Source: Phyto melanocephala
Lineage: Eukaryota > Arthropoda > Insecta > Diptera > Rhinophoridae
Reading direction: 5' to 3'
Assembly (NCBI GenBank): GCA_941918925.1
Contig: OW799234.1
Location: forward strand, 43,926,412 to 43,990,411
Length of the DNA: 64,000 nucleotides
This document shows, piece by piece, positions 33,901 to 44,056 of this stretch (the first letter of the stretch is position 1; the number at the start of each line of letters is the position of its first letter). The notes under the pieces were generated by a model. That model searched no databases. It saw nothing but the letters and a program-made list of their open reading frames with translations, and was not told the DNA's origin. A program made the translations under genes and the position numbers.

Positions 33901-36900
33901 GTATGATGAAAAAATTTGCTACGTATATCCTTCTAATCAATGTTATTGTTGTGCCAAAAAGTTTAGGTAACACGCCCACTTTAACGCCTACCTCCCATAT
34001 AACGGTTTATCTTAAATTCATGTAATTTCTCTATTGACACAGTTTTTGGGAAAATAAAGGACTATATTGAAATATCTAAGTTGTATTTATTAGCAGAAAC
34101 TTTATTGACACGCCTACTTTAACGTCCACTTTCATTGAAAGACTACATTTACAAAAGCATTTTAGTAGCATATCGAAGTTATAAAGGGTGGTTAAATTTT
34201 ATGTTGAATTTAAATAAAACTCAAATTATTTAGGATATTATTATTATTTATTTTTGTAATTATAATATTTGTATGGTTCAATGATGTATTTAACGAGATA
34301 TCGGCCAAATGCCCCCCCCCCCTTTCTTGGCGCCACTCCTCTATCTGATGGTCCAAGTTTTCAATGACAATGTTGATGCTCAATTGTTGGGCATGATGAT
34401 GAGGCGAGGTTGACTGCTCTTTTGCCACACTATCGCAAAAACCCGCAGTGGTTCCCATTCAACGAACTAAGAAGGCATTCACAGATTTTCTAACATTTTA
34501 TACAGACCTGGTTTGCAGAAATTTAAATATTTTTTAAAATTCTCCCGATTGTGGACGAATTTGAACGATTATGTTGATCAAAAGAATTACGAAGTGCACA
34601 AAATGCATTTTGATTTGAACGCCCATTTTTATAAAAAACCTGAATAATTTTAAAGCGTTGCTTATTTGCGTATCTTTCCACAGATCAAATTGAGTAAGTC
34701 TGAGATTGAGAAATGTCAAATGAAATGCAGAAAACAAATTTAAAGACTAGGTGTAGTTCAATTTTAACATGGGCCCACCCTCTACAAAGAAAGTGATACA
34801 TATTTTATTATAAAGAGCTTATTTTATAGCGATTAACAAAATAATAAATATTGTGCTTTAAATGTACACAAAATTGGTGGTGGGTATAAAAGATTCGGCA
34901 CAGCCGAATATAGTGCTCTTACTTGTAATTTTTACAACTATGGGAACAAATAGAGGCAACTCGACTTAATTTCAATAGCGATTGATACCATGTGCAACAT
35001 GTGGTTACTTCTATAAGTTTATTTCAACCAACACACGGACATTGCTCAATCGGTTCGTGTATTCATAAGCATTTAGAAAATACATTATGTGGTCGGAAAA
35101 TAGTATTGCAAAAATAACAAACGGAATGACAAAATTATATATACCCTTTGCACCACAAGTGAAGGGTATAGTTAATCATCTAGTTATTGCCTTAAGGCAA
35201 TCTTCAATAAGCCTTGAATTTAAGATGTAAGAATGTAATAATGGCAAATGGTTTTCATATTAACTTTTTCAATAAGACTCTTTACTAATTTCAGGATTCT
35301 CTATAACAAACCCGAAACTTCGGTGATAGGATTAAGACCTAACTACAATGTCCCACGAACAAATTATTCGAATTTTGTAAGCAGTGCAGAGTTCATTCCC
35401 TAACCGTATTGCATTCATGGAAATTGTTACATTTTTTTCATTCGAAACCACAGAAACGTACGTATGTATTCTGTACTGTTTATTATTTCAGTAGTGGAAA
35501 AAGCAGACTTATTAATTTCTTTACGGGCTGCTACCTTTTTCAGCAGTGCGTAAAGGGAAGGCATGATTAAGCTGTTCTTGGTACAGATGAAATTAGTGCT
35601 AATTAATTGAAACTAAGAAATTTAAGAAATCAAGTTTTTTGGTGGGTAATGTCAAAATAGAAAGATAAGTTTTCTGTGTGACCAGATTTGTTCTTTGCTG
35701 AAAGTTTACGAACAATTTTGTTAAGTACTACATTGTAGCTTAATACGTATGATTTACAATGCATACTATATATATTTGCAATTTTTTTAACAAGTTATTT
35801 TTTTCAAATCATAATAAGTTTTGTTAAGATAAACAGCAATATATTAGCATCGTTGAATTATTATTGTAGGATACAAATTTTAAGTTTAAAGTAAGTGTAA
35901 ATTTTCAAAATGGACAAAAATATTTTGCACACTTTTTACTACACGTACTCCACGAATATTACTCCTTTGATGATTTTTGATAAAATAATCATCTTGTAAC
36001 CAATATTTAAGAAATTATTTGTTGCCCATTCATTTTATTTAAATAAATTCCAACGTCATCCCTTTGCATACAAATACATATTTGAAACTTCATCGCTGAT
36101 GGTGCGTAAACTAACAAAAAGGTAAAAGCGTATTTCGTCATGGTTTTCAATAGCCAATTCGATTATAGTAAGCTAGTTTTGATATTTCCAAAAAATGTTA
36201 AAAAGTTAAAGCCCTAATATACATTTTTAAAAATGTTGTTTCGGAAGCCTTCAGAGAATCTACGGACCGATCAGATCAGAAAAAATAATATTTGGTTAAA
36301 TATATGTCACCGTTTTGTACGGTTACTTTGATTATATGGGTTAAATGATTCTGGTTACTGCCTAAACTCTCGGTTCAAAACATATGTAGATGAAATTAAT
36401 GAAGATGCATACAAGACACAAGTACAAGCATTTTTATACCCTTCACACAGTGAAAAAGGGTATATATAGGTTTGTCATTCCGTGTGAAATTTCTACAATT
36501 TTCATTTCCGACCCCATAAAGTATATATTTTCTGAAAGCTTATGAATAGGGGAGTCGATTAAGCCCTGTCAGTCTGTCCGTCTGTCCGTGTGTATGTTGA
36601 AATCAACTTTTTGAAGCCCCCCGACATAGGTTGGACCCGGATAAGGTATTAAAATATCAGAAATATTCGGGAGTAGATCGGTATTGAAAATCAGAAATAT
36701 CGGTACATAAACAACTGAGATATGAGCAAAAACCCACGACCACCTCGATTTTTTTTTCACAAAAACAACATTACAACAACAACATACATACATACAAACG
36801 TGTATACTGGTTAGAGAAAACGTGGCATCGAATCCCAACTGAGCCAAAAAAAAATTTTTTTTAATTTTTTTAAAATTTTTTTTAAATTTTTTTTTTTTTA

Positions 36901-39742
36901 TTTTTTTTTTATTTTTTATTTAATATATTATTTATATTTTTATTATTATTTTTTTTTTAATTTTTTTTTTAATTTTTTTTTTTTTTTTTTTTTGTTTTAT
37001 ATATGTATATTATATATATAATAATTTTTTTTTTAATTTTTTTTTTAAATTTTTTTTTTAAATTTTTTTTTTTTTTTTCGTTTTTTTAACATACATACGT
37101 GTACGTATTTCATATGGGATGAATGGTGATACAAGCAACTGTTATTGCATGACTACACGTTGTGAAGGGTATATAAGATTCGTCATGGCCGAATATAGCA
37201 CTCTTACTTGTTAATTAAACATACAGTCCAAAACTAGATGGTTATTCATTTTGAGATAGTAAAGAAAACTTAAATGAAACAGGAATTCCTGATAATCATA
37301 TTCTACAAACAAAACATTTTTTAAGAAAATATTTCTTTCAAACGTTGGCCGTAACTACACTTAATATGTTCCATTCTGACATTTAGATTTACGATAGAGC
37401 TGTATTCAAATAGCGGCACTGTTCACCAAAGTCTAAAGGTGAAATAAATATTGTATGAATTAGCAACAAGTAGCGCCATTTTGTTAAAATCACATTTTGT
37501 CTAAATCTTTCAATTTAGAAAAATGATTTAACGTGCTATTAATTACTCTTACGGTTGCTCTAACTTAGTGTTCCCATTTTAGCTAGATATTGCACTATTT
37601 TATTAGTACTAAAAGTACTAAGTGCTAGTTTAGCATTGCTTTAAAAATATTTTTTACAATTGCCATTTCTTTTAGTAAAATAACAATAAAGTATTTTTTT
37701 CAGTGTAAGAAAAAATGTCTTCATATAATTCTGTGAAAACTTTTTGTGCTAATAAAAGTCGTAAATTATTAAATAAAATTTTTTGAATATTTAGTAGTAT
37801 TAAACTTATTAAAAATATTTTTGGGTGATTACTAAAAAATTTGTTTGATAATTTTAATTCAAAAAATTTGTAATTAAAAACTCTATTTTCGAAAGAAATA
37901 TTTAATTGTTAAAGATGCTAGTTCCTCTTCAGCTATTTATTTTGTCCACAATTCAGTAGTGCCTGAAATTTTCGTAGAAAATTCTTCATATGTCGGAATA
38001 CAAATCTTAATTTTAGAAAAAAATCGTATTTTTTTAATGTGTAATACAATTGTATTTCAAGTTTATTCTTAATCTTATACAATATATACATAATAGAAAA
38101 ATATTAACAATACAATACAAGCTTTTGCTATATGTTCTGACGATATTTTGTGCAAGAAAAATCACAAAATTTGCCAAATTTGAACGTAGCTTTATTTCCA
38201 TGTGTGTGATATATTTAGGTATTTACATTCAAATCCTATTTATTTTCATTAAAAACTTCAAAATTAGGGTAAAATCTTCATTATGGTGTCGCTGTTCAGA
38301 TAGAGGATTAAAAAAAATGATTGTTCATCTAAATCGTTAACTGTTATACCTAAAATACAGGTAGATGATTACAACAGCAAAATAGATGCCTTTCCATCTT
38401 CATTATCAAATGATTGTAATAATAATGATATTGAAGATGTGCACAAAAGGGAAATAGAATATGAAGATGATGAATAAATAACGGAAACTTATAATACAAT
38501 TTAAAATTTAAACATAAATTAACGATTAACATTGTAGCACTTTAATTTTAAATTAAGAATTTTAAAAATATACATAAATAAAATATAAACAAATACGGAC
38601 GAAGATGTAATTTCGAAAAATATATTTAAGTCACTCTGTAATTATGTTAGGTGTTTGCATTATTTAAAGTGAGGGAATTTTATAATAATTTATAGTCAAA
38701 TCGAATTTTATTATAATTTATAATCGAAGTGAGAAAATGTGTGAAATTTGTAAATTTTAAAAGCAACATCTGACGATCAGCTTAAACTACCTAATATAGT
38801 GTACCCTGGTGCAAGTAAATAAAAAATTTTACTAATGCGTACAGGGTACACTTAATAATGTAGTTTTAATTAAGCAGCTGATTAACAGCTGCTCCCTCCC
38901 AAATATCAAAATTTCATAATTTTCTCTCTTCTCTCATTATTTCAAATTGTAGAACTTCATATAAAAAACAGTTTTGAAAAAAATCTTTCCAAAATGCAAT
39001 CACCTTATATTATATACACCATGAATGAGTAATGCTACACCTGTGTTGTCAATTTAGCCTTCCTTAATATTGTTTAGCCGGATAAAAATGAATTAAGCCT
39101 TTTTTAGCCATTTTATAGATATTTAAAAATGTTTCTGTTCCCTTGTTTATATTATGTTGCTCATATGATATATAGGTATGCAAAAATCGCTGCAAACATA
39201 AAGGTCTTATCGTAAAACCGCAGCAAAAGCATTATATTTAAGTTTTTTTGCTTCTAAATTACATTTATAAGCGTTTAAAAGTAGTTGCCGCAATTTTGTT
39301 TGTTAATTTTGCTTATGGTTCCGGTACGTGCTTACTGTGTATCTAATATTTGGATGTACTAGATTTTGATTACAAGATGACATTTAATAGAATACGTAAT
39401 CAACAAAACTTGCAAAATTAAGTTGCATTTTTAAACTGAAATAAAAATTAGTTCAGAGTGAAGACTATAACGAATTCCATATTGTCCAGCTATTAACTTA
39501 TTAACATCTTATACGAAATATGTAAAAGTATCTATGGTATAGACCAAGGCTCAGTACAGAAACCATAATTTTATAAACGTTTGATAGTTTTCATAAATAA
39601 GATCGAATACATATACACATACATACATATATAATAAATGTTACAATTACCTTCTTTGCGATTGGCTGTTGCTACAACTATTTGAATATGCTGAATCAGA
39701 TACTTTTGTATTATGAGTTGATTCTGTTGATTCTCCTTCCAT
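24942..39742 (-). CDS. per: Period circadian protein, complete coding region in 12 exons
   Basis: By splice signals and frame the exons are 39742-39651, 32005-31922, 31858-31692, 31630-31523, 30178-30087, 30017-29597, 29543-29187, 29126-27787, 27725-27591, 25408-25310, 25219-25073 and 25007-24942. All junctions are GT-AG with matching phases, and the sum is 3,108 nt (1,035 residues). The start [16 protein letters not shown] matches fly PER. Then come a nuclear signal [14 protein letters not shown] (66-79), PAS-A from [12 protein letters not shown] (182 to about 320), PAS-B (about 322-440), and a Ser-rich [11 protein letters not shown] segment (about 527-537, the region of the perS phospho-cluster). 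The Thr-Gly stretch is very short (about 635-638), and the C-terminus carries [18 protein letters not shown] pairs with TIM and represses CLK/CYC. Intron 1 is 7.6 kb. No frameshift or stop is seen, so the gene looks functional. The 5' UTR and promoter are not resolved. Confidence 0.96.
25473..26664. mobile_element. Compound palindromic (foldback-like) element in the ninth period intron
   Basis: Four related terminal arms alternate. Arm 1 left (25473 to about 25589, GGGTGATACACAAGGTGTC) is inverted at about 26065-26187. Arm 2 left (about 25590 to 26060, GGGGGATTCACAGTAGTGTC) is inverted at about 26190-26664. The two tips share GGG(T/G)GAT(T/A)CACA and TGTCATAT, so they belong to one family. 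Flanks ACATAGTT and AAGTAGTT may be an 8-bp target duplication with two mismatches. The arms of about 470 bp could fold into a long RNA hairpin in the period transcript. Small ORFs in the arms are mirror images and not genes. Confidence 0.8.
26665..27590 (-). other. Rest of period intron 9
   Basis: AT-rich intron with TATG repeats near 26833; no gene or repeat end recognised apart from the palindromic element on its other side. Confidence 0.6.
30179..31522 (-). other. period intron 4 (between coding exons 4 and 5)
   Basis: AT-rich with short CATA runs (30760, 31470). Two short frames near 30862-31169 are on opposite strands of the same stretch and look accidental. Nothing else recognised. 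Confidence 0.6.
32112..35182 (-). mobile_element. F2 Helentron-like element in period intron 1, split by a nested F1 element
   Basis: The outer element reads in reverse. It starts with a decayed hairpin end (AAGTAAGAGTGCTATATACG then GCCGTGCCGTAT), followed by F2 body to about 32777. The remaining body and end (ACAAACGGAATGACAAAAT, GTGAAGGGTATA) are at 34927-35182. The body order matches the F2 copy at 9240-9830, so the interruption is a later insertion. Confidence 0.7.
32778..34926 (+). mobile_element. F1 Helentron-like element nested in F2 (period intron 1)
   Basis: It begins TTTTTTATACCCGCCACC, carries GTCCGTCTGTCC and three or so GTGGGCG tandem units in reverse (ACGCCCACTTTTACGCCCAC), and a mariner-type insert (about 34185-34785). 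It ends with the ATTCGGC-ACA-GCCGAAT hairpin and CTCTTACTTGT. It sits opposite in orientation to its host element and to period transcription. Confidence 0.8.
35183..36430 (-). other. period intron 1 sequence, nothing recognised
   Basis: AT-rich with no ORF over 60 codons and no repeat end that I recognise. Confidence 0.5.
36431..37212 (+). mobile_element. F2 Helentron-like element in period intron 1
   Basis: It begins TTTTTATACCCTTCACACAG and contains GTCTGTCCGTGTGTATG. A tRNA-like segment (TACTGGTTAGAG, then GGCATCGAATCCCAACTGAG) lies at 36800-36845, followed by a long T-rich block (36845-37085). The end is a slightly mutated hairpin (ATTCGTC-ATG-GCCGAAT) and CACTCTTACTTG. It is the most complete F2 copy of the window. 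Confidence 0.8.
37213..39650 (-). other. Proximal part of period intron 1
   Basis: Very AT-rich. Short frames at 38050-38532 (one with an acidic Asp/Glu/Asn-rich end around 38440-38480) may be a decayed transposon but match nothing I know. No CACGTG box was noticed. Confidence 0.4.
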
Positions 39743-40770
39743 ATTGAATTACTTACTTTATTTTCCACAAAATTTTTAATCCGAATTTATTTGAATAAGT
39801 ATGTATGCATGTGTTTTTTTTAAATTAGTTTTCCATTAATGGTTGTTTTTGTAAGCCTTGAACTGTTTTATGTAGGAATTTTGTTTGTAAAAGAGAAATT
39901 CAATTTACATTTTAAAATTTTTTTTTATACGTATTTAAAAAAATAAATTTGAATTTCAATCGTGAAATTAATATTATTAATTAAAAAATTTATACTATTA
40001 ATTAAATAAAAATGAATTGTTGTTTAATTGAATAAATATTAACTAAAATATTAGTTAAAATTTTACAAAATATTTTTAATTTAATATTGTTGAAATTTTT
40101 TAAAAATATTTTTAATTAAATTAAACACGGTTATAATTAAAATTTTTATTTCAAATATTTATTGAATAAAAAAAAATGTAAGCAACTATTTATTATAATA
40201 TATATATTTATAAAATACAAATAATTATTAATAAATACCAACTTATAAATTATCTAACTAGTATATACTTAGCTACATACAAAATTAAATATAAGAAATT
40301 AGAAACCATACGTAAATGTATGTACATACATACATACATATGTATATATGTATATATGAAAACCATACAATTTAAGATTTGATCACAGCATCTTTATCAC
40401 ACGCTTTTTAAAACGAAAGGGTACCTTGCAATGTAAACAAAGAAAATTTGATGGGATGTAGTGAAGACAATTTAATAAATACTTACAATCCTAGGAATTA
40501 TATATCAATTTAAATTGGACATATTTATGTATGTATCTATGTAACAACGCAGAAGCTCTTTATTATGTTAAGATAACAAGTTTTTATATATTTACTAGCG
40601 TGTACCCCCAACTTTGTCTGAGCAGTAATCGGTAGTAGTTCAAGTTGTGTTCATCCATGTTGCATTATCTTTAAATGTGGCAAATTTGATTTAACTCCGT
40701 TCAAAAGTTTTTGTGTGATTGAGTAACATAGCTTCAAATATCTAAACATCCAAATATCCAGATATTAACA
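39743..40770 (-). other. Upstream of the period start codon
   Basis: AT-rich; CATA/TATG repeats at about 40318-40350. A splice acceptor for an upstream 5' UTR exon is possible shortly before the ATG (AAATAAAG at about 39760), as in Drosophila where the first exon is non-coding. No E-box was noticed. Confidence 0.4.
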
Positions 40771-41490
40771 TCTATATATATAAAAGTGAAACTCTGTGTG
40801 TGTGTGTTAGCTATAGACTCCGAAACTGAAAAACCGATCGGACTCAAACTTTGGCAAGTTGTTGTACACATACCAGGGAGTGTTTATGGGTGGAAAAAAG
40901 TGGGCGGGGCCACGCCCATACAAAATTAGTTATCAGTTTTAGCTACTTGCACTTGACCGATTTTTCTGAAACTTTGCACACATATCGAGCTATCATGACT
41001 AAATAATTTCTTGATAAGAAAAGTGGGCGGGGCCACGCCCATAAAAAAAGGTTATAACTTTGAGGTACTTGCACCAGACCGATTTTTCTGAAACTTTGCA
41101 CACATACTAAGCTATCATAACCATATAATTTCGTGATTAGAAAAGTGGGCAGAGCCACGCCCATAAAAAAAGGTTATAACTTTGAGGTACTTGCACCAGA
41201 CCGATTTTTCTGAAACTTTGCACACATATCGAGCTGTCATGACTAAATAATTTCATAATTAGAAAAGTGGGCAGTGCCACGCCCATAAAAAAAGGTACCA
41301 TTTTGAGGTACTTGCACTGGACCGATTATTCTGAAACTTTGCACACATATTGAGCTGTTATGACTTTACAATTTCGTGATTAGAAAAGTGGGCAGGGTCA
41401 CGCCCATAAAAACACTTATAATTTTGAGGTACTTGCATTGGTCCGATTCTTTTGAAACTTTGCACACATATTGAGCTGTTATGACTTTAT
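40771..41490. repeat. 122-bp tandem repeat with GGGCGGGGCCACGCCC palindrome
   Basis: After a TATATATATAAAAGTGAAAC and TGTGTGTG start, five units recur, with GACCGATTTTTCTGAAACTT at about 40955, 41077 and 41199 and diverged units at 41320 and 41440. The period is 121-122 bp. Each unit has GTGGGC(G/A)GGGCCACGCCCAT, which is an inverted GGGCG/CGCCC pair. This is probably the tandem core of another non-autonomous element family (F3). Confidence 0.85.
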
Positions 41491-42115
41491 CACCTGAGGT
41501 GTGGTATATATAGCTTTGTCATTCCGTTTGTACTTTCTATGATTTACATTTCCGATCCCATAAAGTATATATTTTCTGAAAGCTTATGAATAGAGGAGTC
41601 GATTAAGCCCCGACCGTCTGCCCGTCTGCCCGTCTGTCCGTGTGTTGGTTGAAATCAACTTTTAGAAGCAACCATATGTTCCTCAGATCTGTGTATGGTA
41701 TCAATCTTTTGGAAATATCCGGGAATGAATCGCTATTGAAATTCAGCACAATCGCCCGATAAAATTCTGAGATATGAGCAAATAAACACTACTGACTCTG
41801 TTTTTTCCTATATTTTTACCACCAAAATTAAAATTGTTCAGCCATAGAATAATTTATAGGTACCTTTGCTACTATTTGTAGATATAACATGTCTCTAGAG
41901 ATATTCGTGTAAAATTTTGGATAAATCAGGCTCTTATCGGTAAAGTTATAGGAAAAAAATTTTTTTTTAAATATATATTCTAAAAATTTACAAACGAAAA
42001 TCAATTTTTTTAAGCTTCTAGACAACCGAGAGATGGGGTCGGAAATGAAAATTGTAGAAATTACAAACGGAATGGCAAAGCTATATATTGTGCACCACAG
42101 GTGAAGGGTATAAAA
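41491..42115. mobile_element. F2-related element with inverted ends
   Basis: The left end CACCTGAGGTG...GCTTTGTCATTCCGTTTGTA reappears inverted at the right end (ACAAACGGAATGGCAAAGC...GTGCACCACAGGTG). The interior has CCCATAAAGTATATATTTTC and GCCCGTCTGCCCGTCTG. It abuts the 122-bp repeats directly. Confidence 0.7.
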
Positions 42116-42624
42116 ATGAGCTTTAAAAAAAAGAGTTAGAATAATAAGTGTTTGTTCGTACAAGTATCTGCAATAGATACACATGCAATTAAGAGGATTA
42201 AATTTTCAAATATTTTGCTAAAAAAAAGATTAAATAATTTAAAAGTTTTATATTTTTCTAATGACTTAACATAAAATTTATTAAAACATTTTAGTATTGA
42301 AATAAATGATATCGTTAAAATTGATCTGAAGACTGACCGAGAAGATAAGAGTCAATCACTGTAGATATTAATAAGTATATGCGACGCGTCGCGACGTTAC
42401 GACGATTGCTTGATGAATGATTTGAATCACTAAAGATAATAATGAGAAGCTTCTTCAACAAATCAAACATAGGTAATGTAAGCGCCGTAACTTCTAAAGC
42501 TTAAACATAAAAAATGTATGAAACGTTTATTCGCTTCGCAACTCCTATGTATTACAGATTTTTAGACATGATAATTCATATATTAAAAACATATGTAGTT
42601 AAATGAAAATTATTTTATCTCTTT
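42116..42624. other. AT-rich stretch, nothing recognised
   Basis: No ORF, no repeat end. A short CG-containing patch GCGACGCGTCGCGACG is at about 42380. Confidence 0.4.
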
Positions 42625-43530
42625 CAGGTTTGGTGGTCAGTTTTCTAGCCACTTATTTTTGACATTTTAAAACATGCTTTGGCACTATCTATTGGAAAAG
42701 TTTTAAATAGTTACGTTTTTTAAAGTGATCTTTTATCGTTTGGTAAAAAATTTTTGCATTAGGGTGCGCTGGTTACTTTGGTATATTTATTTAAAAATTT
42801 GGCAATCCATTGTTTTTTTATCGGGACTTTCTCTAGTTCAATAAAAATGCTTACAGTGTTTATTACTTAGCAAGTTTAGTGTTACTTTATTATTAAGTAC
42901 TTGTTTTGCTGTTTTGTAATAACATCAATATTTTATATAGTGTATTTGTCGATAAATGACGTAAGTAATATGGTGGTTAGAATACTAACCACTGTGACTA
43001 TATTAGGTTTTATATAATGAGTTTTTCTACATAGTTTTTTTTATATTGTAAGGTTGTCGCGAGTACTCAATGAAAGTGATATCGAAAATATTTTGTTTGA
43101 AGATATATCTTCTAATGGGGAAAGTATCTGCAATCTTGATTCTGACAATAAAGATAATTATAAACAGCAGAGCGATCCTTTTTACGAAAATGTGCACGAT
43201 GCAGCACTAAAAAAAATCCAGCGCGTACTATATGGTAATGCAGAACATGTAAACTTTCTATTTGCATTCGCAAAAATACAACCTGTTTTTCAGGGGGAAA
43301 ATTATGGTATTCGAACGTGATCGAAATTTGAAATTTCTTATTAGAATCTCTATATCTAAAGCACACCGAACTCGATCTTGCGAGTACAATTTCGATCGTG
43401 ATCAAATGCCGCAATTTTGCTTAGATTTTTACAAAAACTAATTTTTTTTATACTATTGACTAAAAATACTTAACTTTTCTTGTTAATTTTTTTATGCCAA
43501 CAGCCACGGTGGTTACTTTACTAACCACCC
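42625..43530. mobile_element. Possible small element marked by GTGGTTAG/CTAACCAC palindromes
   Basis: Three near-identical palindromes occur: GGTGGTCAG-TTT-TCTAGCCAC near 42631, GTGGTTAG-AATA-CTAACCAC at 42973-42992 (perfect), and GGTGGTTA-CTTTAC-TAACCACC at 43508-43529 (perfect). A related GGGTGCGCTGGTTACTTT is at about 42764. An open frame lies between the last two. Ends and target duplication are not clear. Confidence 0.45.
43054..43320 (+). CDS. Small open frame of unknown function between palindromes
   Basis: 88 codons with first codon TTG, so the true start is unknown; a first AUG lies downstream only in other contexts, and a spliced upstream exon is possible (GTAAG-like and AG-like sites nearby). 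The protein is acidic at the start (SDIENILFEDISSNGE) and then mixed. Such an acidic N-terminus is reminiscent of piggyBac-type transposase starts, but there is no catalytic domain downstream. I do not recognise it. It may be a relic. Confidence 0.3.
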   Translation: MSRVLNESDIENILFEDISSNGESICNLDSDNKDNYKQQSDPFYENVHDAALKKIQRVLYGNAEHVNFLFAFAKIQPVFQGENYGIRT

Positions 43531-43764
43531 TATTACGCAAAATACTGAAGACCTAATTCTATTTTTTCTTGTTTTTTATAATAAATAAGCCTTAATTAAA
43601 CTAACAATACAACTGTTTTATTTTTTAAGTTATATATGTAAAAAAAATTTTTTTTTAACAATATTGTAAGTTACATATGTATATAAGGTTTTCCACTAAG
43701 AGTGATATGATTTCTTAAAAAAAAAACACTTATTGTTAAGAAAATTCAATAGTTTTTTATTTCC
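43531..43764. other. AT-rich spacer before the LINE
   Basis: A/T runs, no signal recognised. Confidence 0.5.
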
Positions 43765-44056
43765 CTCGCGATTGGTAGTCATCTTGAAGCGATGCGGGGG
43801 CTTGCGTGCAGTGTTGCACAACTAAGAACTACCTTTTCCCTGTCTGTCAGCGTCTGTTTTCTCCTATGTGGGGACGGCTGATGGACTCGGCCACTGGGTG
43901 GTTTTCCCTCTCTCGTTCAGATTGGACCACCCAGTGTTGCGCTGGTCTTCACGACCCCGCCAGGGAGTTGTAGACTCGTATAAATCTACCCTAATCCACG
44001 GTGAGACTACATACGCCAAGGGATGCGTGGCCAGGAGGGAGCCTGGTCGCTAGTAT

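Noticed and set aside
42980..43560. piggyBac element
   Set aside because: The acidic ORF start is suggestive, but there is no TTAA flank with CCC ends and no catalytic domain.
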